8,168 nucleotides of DNA, taken from positions 1 through 8,168 of the forward strand of contig JAIRRD010000283.1 of assembly GCA_031256155.1 (NCBI GenBank), read 5' to 3'. Position numbers and translations under genes: made by a program. The DNA comes from Holophagales bacterium (GTDB lineage: Bacteria; Acidobacteriota; Holophagae; Holophagales; Holophagaceae). Below are positions 1 through 5,767 of the stretch, one piece after another. Position 1 is the first letter of the stretch, and each line of letters starts with the position of its first letter. The notes below the pieces were generated by a model that worked only from the letters and a program-made list of their open reading frames with translations, was not told the origin of the DNA and ran no database searches.

Positions 1-2286
1 GATTTGTTAGCTGAAACTGATCGCAGATTAATAAGTAAGTTTCAGAATGAAGGTTGCCCTTTAGCTTCTGTGCACCATATTTTAATGCCAATTACTGGAA
101 AATCGCCTGAAGAAGCGGTTCGACTTGAATATATAGCCAGTAATGCAGATGTTCTGCATTTTGCGGATATTAAAATTAGTGGAAATCTTGAATTAGCAGA
201 ATCTGATTTGCTGAAAATAGCTAAAATGAATTTTGTTGGTTTTTTATTTAAAAAACCAAAGGCGATTCCAGAAATTGCAAATAATGCTTTAAATCAAATT
301 TTGAGTCATTGTTTTTCTTTGGGATATGTGGATGCCAAAATTAAATCTGATTGGTTTATAGAGAATAAAAAAGCTGATTTGTTGATAACTGTTAATGAAG
401 GTAAGCGTTATGAACTTAAAGAAATTGATTTTATTTTTGACATGAGAACACAGAAAGATATAGAAAATATAATTACTAGTCTTTTTGATTTTTTTGATCT
501 GAATAAATTTCAAAGAGATAATGATTTTCAATTTGAATTTAAGTCTAATAATAAAAACTGGATTAGTAGCTCAATGCGTTGGGAAACAATAGATAAAAAT
601 TCATATAAATTGATAATCCTGGAACCAACACCATTTATCAAAATTAATATTGCAAATATTCGTTCAATAATACAAAAAAATTTAGCATCTAGTGGCATTA
701 TTAACCCCAAAGTTATTGTTGATGTAGAGTCGGATATAGATGGCGGCGTCAAAGCGCGACTCCATGTCCCTCAACAAAATATTGAGCGTTTACATAGATT
801 AGTGATTCAAGGGGCAGAACATACGAAATCAGATTTTATACTTTCAGAAATTCGTCCTACTTCTAACCAACCTGGTATTAAATTTGGAGATCCTTTAGTT
901 ATTGCTTCCATTACAAACGCTAGAACAAATTTGGGCAGTTTAGGTGTCTTTAGCAGCATTGATACAAGAACAATGGAAGAAGCAGCGGGCGGCTCCTCAA
1001 TAGGCCCAAGTCCCTGGCAGCCTGGTGACATTTTGTTTAGGCTAAAGGAGCGCCAGTTATGGAATTTCAGTAACGCCTTCAGCTATGACCGAAGTGTAGG
1101 CTATCAGTTTGGTATTGGGGCACAGAGGATAAACATTGGGGGACAGGCCAAAACTATGGATTTCGGCATAAGAGCTGGAGATGGAACTATTGATAACCCC
1201 ACACTAAGGCGAATTTTTCCTACAAGTAATCCCGGGCGTTCTTTGGATGTTTATAACATTGCTTTTTCAGATCCATGGCTTTCAACGCAACCGTTTTCCG
1301 ACTGGCTTTCTGACCGCGGATTGTTGCGCAGTGAACTCGCTTATATTAAAGAGCGCCAGGGCGCGTATCTGATTTTTCGGCGCAGATTTGTAACTAGCAT
1401 CGACTGGCGCGTACGCGATGTTAAGAGTGACATTCGGACTGTACGGCTTGGCTATCGTTTTGAAAATGTTGGAGTTTCGGGACCTAATGCGGAAGAAATG
1501 CAATATCAAGTGAGGTCACCTAAACACTCAATATTGTCTACACCTTTTATTCAATTTATCAGAGATACAAGAGACCATCCGTTTGACCCTAAAAAAGGAA
1601 GCATAACTTCACTGCAGTTCGAAATCGCGCTACAAGTTTTAGGAACAACCGCAAATAGTAGTTTTATCAAGGCAGAATTTCATCATAGCTGGAATTTTTC
1701 AGTGGGGGAGGCCTCAAGATTCGGTGTTACAAGCTTGACTTTCAGGCTTGGCGCTGCGCGTCCAACGGCAAGCTCATCGCTTGAAATGCCGTTATCAGAG
1801 CGCTTTTTTGCAGGGGGTGCAAATTCTCATCGCGGCATTGAACCTGGTCAACTAGGGCCCTCTGGCGTGCTATATTCGCGCGAATCTAAACCTCCATATA
1901 ATCTTATATATGGAGAGGATGATCGACGTGCATACATATCTGTTCCTATTGGAGGACAAGCCGTTGTACTGATTAATTTGGATTATAGATTTCCACTGCC
2001 TGTATGGGGTCGATGGATATGGGGCGAATTATTTATTGATTCGGGAGAAATTTATAACCGTATTAGAGATTATCCAGCTCCAGGCTCCTTATTGCCGCCT
2101 TTTCCTCATTGGAGGACTTCTGCTGGGACAGGCCTAGTACTACGATTAGGTGGATTTCCAATAAAAATAGAATATGCGTGGGATATCAGGAAAATGTTGG
2201 GTAAAAAAGATAATGAAGTATACAGCTCATATGTTGGTGATACAAGACTGAAAAACATACTGATCTCCGCTGGTATCCAATTCTAA
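1..2286 (+). CDS. Omp85-family (BamA/TamA-like) outer-membrane assembly protein, 5'-truncated by the window edge
   Basis: The product is an outer-membrane beta-barrel with periplasmic POTRA domains; the family inserts or translocates proteins at the outer membrane. The frame is open to base 1. Residues ~1-48 (numbered from the TTG at base 4) look like the second half of a POTRA domain, so the true start lies upstream and that TTG is probably not an initiator. Further POTRA-like units lie at ~52-136, ~137-257 (long and divergent) and ~262-350. The barrel spans ~351-760. Its Omp85 hallmarks are RDTRDHPFDPKKGS at ~520-533, ERFFAGGANSHRGIEPG at ~599-615 (the L6 'RG' motif), and a strand LDYRFPLP followed by GELFIDSGEIY. 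The last residue is Phe, the usual recognition signal for barrel assembly. The gene converges on the next gene with a 10-bp gap. The first ~720 bp are far more AT-rich than the rest. BamA, TamA or another Omp85 cannot be decided without the N-terminus. Confidence 0.9.
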   Translation, partial: DLLAETDRRLISKFQNEGCPLASVHHILMPITGKSPEEAVRLEYIASNADVLHFADIKISGNLELAESDLLKIAKMNFVGFLFKKPKAIPEIANNALNQILSHCFSLGYVDAKIKSDWFIENKKADLLITVNEGKRYELKEIDFIFDMRTQKDIENIITSLFDFFDLNKFQRDNDFQFEFKSNNKNWISSSMRWETIDKNSYKLIILEPTPFIKINIANIRSIIQKNLASSGIINPKVIVDVESDIDGGVKARLHVPQQNIERLHRLVIQGAEHTKSDFILSEIRPTSNQPGIKFGDPLVIASITNARTNLGSLGVFSSIDTRTMEEAAGGSSIGPSPWQPGDILFRLKERQLWNFSNAFSYDRSVGYQFGIGAQRINIGGQAKTMDFGIRAGDGTIDNPTLRRIFPTSNPGRSLDVYNIAFSDPWLSTQPFSDWLSDRGLLRSELAYIKERQGAYLIFRRRFVTSIDWRVRDVKSDIRTVRLGYRFENVGVSGPNAEEMQYQVRSPKHSILSTPFIQFIRDTRDHPFDPKKGSITSLQFEIALQVLGTTANSSFIKAEFHHSWNFSVGEASRFGVTSLTFRLGAARPTASSSLEMPLSERFFAGGANSHRGIEPGQLGPSGVLYSRESKPPYNLIYGEDDRRAYISVPIGGQAVVLINLDYRFPLPVWGRWIWGELFIDSGEIYNRIRDYPAPGSLLPPFPHWRTSAGTGLVLRLGGFPIKIEYAWDIRKMLGKKDNEVYSSYVGDTRLKNILISAGIQF

Positions 2287-2296
2287 TGCCAAATGG

Positions 2297-3358
2297 TTAT
2301 AGTTTTGACCGCTTACCTCCAGCTATTCCTAAGGGAGAATACTTTATGGTAACGCCAAAATTTACGTCTTTAAATTTGTCTCCTATACCCACGTAAACAC
2401 CAGGACTCCATGCGCTTTTGCCAAATATTGTCCCAGGATGAATATTCAAACGGGCTGCCATATTATCTGTTCCATTCAGAATCAATGAAGCAAGCAAACT
2501 GTTATCTCTATCCCAGAATACGCCTCCGCTCAATCTCATCTCTGTCGGTTTGGCTTCCAACACCGCTGCGCCGATCCCCCAGGAAATGCTATCTGTGGCA
2601 TTTGCGCGGTGAGAAAGTCCAAACAGGTTAGTCATGCCGAAAAACACAAATGGCTTTACGTAGTCTGATTTAAACATATTCGGACGGACAATAAAATTTT
2701 CACCCGCATTTACAATGCGGCCTCTTTTGCCATTGTTTCGTTCCCAACCAGAGGCGTACATGGGTTGATAGCTCCATGACTGGAGTTGTAGTGTATCGGC
2801 TGCAAAGCGCGCAAAAGGCTCCCAGGCAAACAAAAGTATCCCAGCAGGTCTGAACAAATAAACATCAGCAATTTCGTCATCGTGCCAAGTCGATTTTTTT
2901 TCCACGACTTCCTGAAACAACTCAGCCGCAGTAATCGCAACAAAGGCCGAGAGTCTTGGAAAAGGAAAACCATGACTTTCAAACCACTCCGCATTTTTCA
3001 GCCACGTCATACCTCCGCCCAGCAGATGCAGTGAGTAATTGGGTATCCAATCATTTTCCGTAAAGCGATAAGGAAAAATCTGACGATTGACAAAAGCGGC
3101 CAAACCACCCTCCATTTGAATCGCAGTGCGCGGATGACTCAGATTCCATTGAACCTCTTTCCAGCGTTTGCTTAAATTCTCGTCATCAAAGCTCTTTGGA
3201 ACTTGTAATGTGTCGAGCGTGTAATTCAAAAATGAGTAAATGGGATTGAACTGGGATTCTGATCCATAAGGTTGCCCTTTGTAAAACAGAGGTTTGGTTT
3301 GAGCACATAGAGCAATAGTCAATGATGGAAAAACAATAAACCCCGTGAGCTTGTTCAT
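2297..3358 (-). CDS. Exported protein of unknown function, probably envelope-associated (353 aa)
   Basis: I do not recognise a named family. Residues 1-19 form a signal peptide: Lys3, a hydrophobic core, and likely cleavage after LCA before Gln20. Cys18 is preceded by I-A-L, a poor lipobox, so a lipoprotein is less likely. The middle (~104-185) carries the most pattern: NYSLHLLGGG at 107-116, a Glu-rich hydrophobic helix (E146, E150, E153), then HDDEIAD at 159-165 and an aromatic hydrophobic stretch ending near 185. This layout (His-Gly-Gly, then spaced Glu, then Asp-Asp...Asp) resembles membrane-proximal DUFs such as DUF3943, a by-eye impression only. The C-terminal ~115 residues alternate as beta strands with NGT and NIHPG turns, as in barrel-like or outer-membrane proteins. 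The ATG at 3358 has no Shine-Dalgarno sequence, and a good promoter ends 8 nt before it. The gene is divergent from the S9 peptidase and convergent with the Omp85 gene. Confidence 0.8.
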   Translation of the reverse strand: MNKLTGFIVFPSLTIALCAQTKPLFYKGQPYGSESQFNPIYSFLNYTLDTLQVPKSFDDENLSKRWKEVQWNLSHPRTAIQMEGGLAAFVNRQIFPYRFTENDWIPNYSLHLLGGGMTWLKNAEWFESHGFPFPRLSAFVAITAAELFQEVVEKKSTWHDDEIADVYLFRPAGILLFAWEPFARFAADTLQLQSWSYQPMYASGWERNNGKRGRIVNAGENFIVRPNMFKSDYVKPFVFFGMTNLFGLSHRANATDSISWGIGAAVLEAKPTEMRLSGGVFWDRDNSLLASLILNGTDNMAARLNIHPGTIFGKSAWSPGVYVGIGDKFKDVNFGVTIKYSPLGIAGGKRSKL

Positions 3359-3366
3359 AAATGTGT

Positions 3367-3394
3367 ATTATAGCAATTCCATGTAAAATGTCTA
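3367..3394 (-). promoter_or_regulatory. Promoter of the unknown exported protein (extended -10)
   Basis: Read on the minus strand, TAGACA (5/6 to the sigma70 -35 consensus, 3394-3389), a 16-nt spacer and a perfect TATAAT (3372-3367) are present. TG one base upstream of the -10 makes it an extended -10 (TGCTATAAT). Only 8 nt separate the -10 box from the ATG at 3358, so transcription should start within about 1-3 nt of the start codon, giving a leaderless or nearly leaderless mRNA. Confidence 0.65.
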
Positions 3395-3423
3395 TTGAAC
3401 GCAATTTGGTATAAAGACCGCCC

Positions 3424-3461
3424 CAAAACTTTCCGTTCCGAAATCACGGAATGCGGTTTTG
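3424..3461. promoter_or_regulatory. Interrupted palindrome between divergent promoters, possible operator
   Basis: CAAAA (3424-3428) pairs with TTTTG (3457-3461), CCG (3433-3435) with CGG (3454-3456), and TTCCG (3436-3440) with CGGAA (3447-3451). The loop is 6 nt, with a bulge of 4 nt on one side and 2 nt on the other. It lies between the -35 of the leftward promoter (ends 3394) and the extended -10 of the rightward promoter (starts 3471). It covers the position where the rightward -35 would be, which fits a regulator-binding site. It has no U-tract, so a terminator is unlikely. Confidence 0.4.
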
Positions 3462-3470
3462 ATATGGAAC

Positions 3471-3479
3471 TGTTATAAA
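3471..3479 (+). promoter_or_regulatory. Extended -10 promoter of the S9 peptidase gene
   Basis: TGTTATAAA matches an extended -10 (TG-n-TATAAA). No convincing -35 lies 15-18 nt upstream; that position is inside the dyad at 3424-3461. This is compatible with an extended -10 promoter that does not need a strong -35, or with one that depends on an activator. The predicted start near 3486 leaves a leader of about 20-25 nt containing the ribosome binding site. Confidence 0.45.
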
Positions 3480-3494
3480 ATGGTCAATTAATTT

Positions 3495-3500
3495 GGGAGA
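3495..3500 (+). promoter_or_regulatory. Ribosome binding site of the S9 peptidase gene
   Basis: GGGAGA lies 8 nt upstream of the ATG at 3509. It supports that start and is the only clear Shine-Dalgarno sequence before any of the three complete genes. Confidence 0.7.
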
Positions 3501-3508
3501 CTTGTTCT

Positions 3509-5581
3509 ATGTTTGGTTCTGCAAAAATTTCCGGACTGCTTTTTGTGCTGTTTATTTCCGGTGTTCCAGGTTTTTCTCAAGGCAAGAGAGCGGTTGTCAT
3601 TGAAGACCTGTATCGCTTAAAAGGGATATCCGGCTTAAATCTTAGTCCTGACGGGACAAAATTGCTGTTGCAGGTTTCAACGCAAGATATCAAGTCCTCT
3701 ACACGAAATGCAAACATTTGGCTTTTGAACACGAACAACAGCGAGTGCAAGCAGATAACTCATTTTGACAAATCCAATTTTTCCGCATTCTGGTCAAAGG
3801 ATGGGAACTCAATCTACTTCAGCTCTAACAAAGAAGCGGGATTACAGTTATGGTCCATCAGCGTAAACGGCGGAGAGGCAAAGCGTCTCACATCTTTTGC
3901 ACCTGGAGTGGGTTCGCCAAAGCTCCTGCCTGCGGGTAATCAAGTTATATTCACAGCCTCAGTTTTCCCAGAAGCCGGGGCCGATGGCGTAAAAAACACA
4001 GAATTGCTTAACACATTGGAATCAGGCCCAGTACAGGCCCATTTGGCGGAAGGTCTGCTGGAGAGGCATTGGGATTCATGGCGCGACTTTCAGTACACAC
4101 ATTTATTTTGCGCCTCTTTTAATGGTGGCGTTGAAGCTATCACATCGGGAAAAATTGATTTTCCGGCATATGGGCAAAGTTTCGATGTCAGTCCAGATGG
4201 CAAGGAAGTTTGCGCGGTTACAAACATAGATGCAGTTACAGCGCTATCAACCAATCAGGACCTTTTCTTGATTAACATGGATGGAGATCGCAAGCCGCGC
4301 CAGATTACCTTTAATAAAGCCTTTGACGGCGATCCCATATACAGCCCGGACGGACGCTGGATTGCGTACAGACTCCAAAAACGTCCCGGTGCAGAGAGCG
4401 ATAGATTCAGGCTTGCTGTTCTGGATCGTCAGACTCTGAAAGAACGCGTTCTCACAGAGTCTATAGACAGCTGGGTCGAAAATCCCAGTTGGGCAAATGA
4501 TTCCAAGTCAATTTACTTCACAATTCATGAAAAGGGTCGCACACCGCTGTGTCGTGTTGAATTGGCAACGGGCAGGATTTCACGCATTTTGGAAGGAAAG
4601 GTCATTAGAGAATATGTGGTCAGCCCGAACCAGAAAACAATATTTTTTACTTCTACAACTGTTGGTCAACCGCTTGAACTCTACGCCTTTGATACCGCCT
4701 CAAAGTCTGTCAAACAAATGACCAATTTTAACAACGCTGTTGCAAGCGAAGTAGATTTTCGACCCGCAGAAGAAATTTGGGTCAAAGGCGCTGATGACAA
4801 AGATGTTCATGTATTTATAGTCAAACCACATGGATTTGACCCAAGCAAAAAATATCCACTTATCATGAATGTGCATGGCGGCCCACAAATGCAGTGGACA
4901 GACAGTTTTAGAGGCGATTGGCAAGTTTACCCTGGCGCTGGGTATGTAGTAGCGTTTCCCAATCCGCATGGTTCCACCGGTTACGGCCAAGCTTTTACCG
5001 ATGCCATCAGCGGCGACTGGAATGGCAAAGTAATGACAGACATTTTGAATGTAGCCGACCACTTATCCAAACTCCCATATATTGACGCAGAGCGCATGGG
5101 AGCGATGGGATGGAGCTGGGGTGGGTACGCCATGATGTGGTTGAAAGGGCAAAAAACACCTCTTAAAGCCCTGGCCGCAATGATGGGTGTTTATGATCTG
5201 CGCTCCATGCACGGGACTACCGAGGAGTTGTGGTTCCCGAACGAAGATATTCCAGGCACACCCTGGGACAACCCAAAAGCGTATGAAGAAAAAAACCCAT
5301 CTAATTACGTCAGGAACTATAAAACTCCATGCCTAGTCATAACAGGTGAACGCGATTATCGAGTCCCCTACACACAGAGTCTGCAATTCTTTACCAATCT
5401 TCAGTTAATGAAAGTTCCCAGCCGATTGATAGTATTCAAAAACGACGGCCACTGGCCAGATGACCTTAAATCCATGCCCGTTTATTACAACTCACACCTG
5501 GAGTGGTTCCAGCAGTGGCTTGGCGGTGGAAAGGCTCCGTGGAAAACGGAAGATATGATCAAAAACCAGGTTTTCAAATAA
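3509..5581 (+). CDS. Exported S9-family serine peptidase (prolyl oligopeptidase / DPP-IV / acylaminoacyl-peptidase type)
   Basis: This is a predicted periplasmic peptidase of 690 aa, a normal length for bacterial S9 enzymes. A signal peptide covers ~1-24, with cleavage likely after GFS before Gln24. Residues ~30-415 form a beta-propeller with PD40/WD40-like repeats (LSPDGTKLLL ~45, WSKDGNSIYF ~95, SPDGRWIAY ~279, PSWANDSKSIYF ~326) that gates access to the active site. Residues ~430-672 form the alpha/beta-hydrolase domain. It has the oxyanion region NVHGGP (454-459), NPHGSTGYG (485-493, where many S9 proteins have Arg in place of this His), nucleophile Ser536 in GWSWGGY, Asp616 in GERDYRVP and His648 in NDGHWP. 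The triad is complete, so activity is expected. S9 members release di- or acyl-amino acids from, or cut within, short peptides; specificity cannot be read here. The gene starts at an ATG with a good Shine-Dalgarno sequence and is divergent from the unknown exported gene. Confidence 0.95.
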   Translation: MFGSAKISGLLFVLFISGVPGFSQGKRAVVIEDLYRLKGISGLNLSPDGTKLLLQVSTQDIKSSTRNANIWLLNTNNSECKQITHFDKSNFSAFWSKDGNSIYFSSNKEAGLQLWSISVNGGEAKRLTSFAPGVGSPKLLPAGNQVIFTASVFPEAGADGVKNTELLNTLESGPVQAHLAEGLLERHWDSWRDFQYTHLFCASFNGGVEAITSGKIDFPAYGQSFDVSPDGKEVCAVTNIDAVTALSTNQDLFLINMDGDRKPRQITFNKAFDGDPIYSPDGRWIAYRLQKRPGAESDRFRLAVLDRQTLKERVLTESIDSWVENPSWANDSKSIYFTIHEKGRTPLCRVELATGRISRILEGKVIREYVVSPNQKTIFFTSTTVGQPLELYAFDTASKSVKQMTNFNNAVASEVDFRPAEEIWVKGADDKDVHVFIVKPHGFDPSKKYPLIMNVHGGPQMQWTDSFRGDWQVYPGAGYVVAFPNPHGSTGYGQAFTDAISGDWNGKVMTDILNVADHLSKLPYIDAERMGAMGWSWGGYAMMWLKGQKTPLKALAAMMGVYDLRSMHGTTEELWFPNEDIPGTPWDNPKAYEEKNPSNYVRNYKTPCLVITGERDYRVPYTQSLQFFTNLQLMKVPSRLIVFKNDGHWPDDLKSMPVYYNSHLEWFQQWLGGGKAPWKTEDMIKNQVFK

Positions 5582-5739
5582 AATTTAGAGTAATTTAACT
5601 TTGAAAAAGTTAAATTGGCACGGAGTGCTTAGTCTGCGCTGAGAGTGAAGCGAGCCTGCGATAACAGGTGAGCGGAACGGTGAGCGCAGACGTGAACTGC
5701 AAGAAGATGTGCCATTTCAAAGTGAATTTGCTCTAATTT
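5582..5739. repeat. Large imperfect palindromic intergenic element (~158 bp)
   Basis: Starting right after the peptidase stop, the left arm 5582-5621 pairs with the right arm 5709-5739. TTAGAGTAATTTAACTTTG (5585-5603) matches the reverse complement of 5718-5736 at 16 of 19 positions, and AAATTGGCAC (5612-5621) matches AAATGGCAC from 5709-5717 with one bulged base. The left arm carries 8 extra bases (5604-5611). Inside, GTCTGCGCT (5632-5640) pairs perfectly with AGCGCAGAC (5683-5691), and CCTG/CAGG forms a small apical stem. The 8-mer GGTGAGCG occurs twice, 12 nt apart (5667 and 5679). There is no ORF. It could be a small non-autonomous mobile element, a REP-like repeat or a structured RNA. 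Confidence 0.6.
5592..5616 (+). terminator. Perfect 11-bp AT-rich hairpin after the S9 peptidase gene
   Basis: AATTTAACTTT, loop GAA, AAAGTTAAATT is a perfect 11-bp stem beginning 10 nt after the TAA. It has almost no GC and no following T-tract, so it is not a textbook intrinsic terminator. It is also an alternative fold of the left arm of the larger palindrome 5582-5739. Confidence 0.3.
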
Positions 5740-5749
5740 CACATGAAAT

Positions 5750-5758
5750 TGTTATATC
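5750..5758 (+). promoter_or_regulatory. Extended -10 promoter just before the SpoIID-domain gene
   Basis: TGTTATATC (TG-n-TATATC) ends 9 nt before the ATG at 5768. No clear -35 is visible; TTGCTC at 5728 is weak and its 19-nt spacing is long. The predicted start lies only about 2-4 nt before the ATG and no Shine-Dalgarno sequence exists, so the transcript from this promoter would be nearly leaderless. The element lies just outside the right arm of the 5582-5739 palindrome. Confidence 0.4.
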
Positions 5759-5767
5759 CTACTAATT

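Noticed and set aside
4..6. TTG at base 4 as the true start of the Omp85 gene
   Set aside because: The frame is open to the window edge and the first ~48 residues read as the second half of a POTRA domain, so the gene should start upstream.
289..531. 80-aa antisense open frame in the AT-rich Omp85 region
   Set aside because: Its Lys/Ile/Phe-rich low-complexity product is what AT-rich antisense DNA gives by chance, and it overlaps a supported gene.
1892..1915. Perfect 9-bp inverted repeat CTCCATATA / TATATGGAG
   Set aside because: It lies within the Omp85 barrel coding sequence in an AT-rich, low-complexity stretch and has no regulatory context, so chance is the simplest explanation.
4700..5062. 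120-aa antisense open frame inside the S9 peptidase gene
   Set aside because: It overlaps the conserved hydrolase domain, has no recognisable protein pattern or ribosome binding site, and is best seen as a shadow of the real gene.
5640..5700. CRISPR-like or tandem repeat array in the peptidase-SpoIID intergenic region
   Set aside because: Only an 8-mer (GGTGAGCG) repeats twice, with no regular repeat-spacer structure; the palindrome explains the region better.
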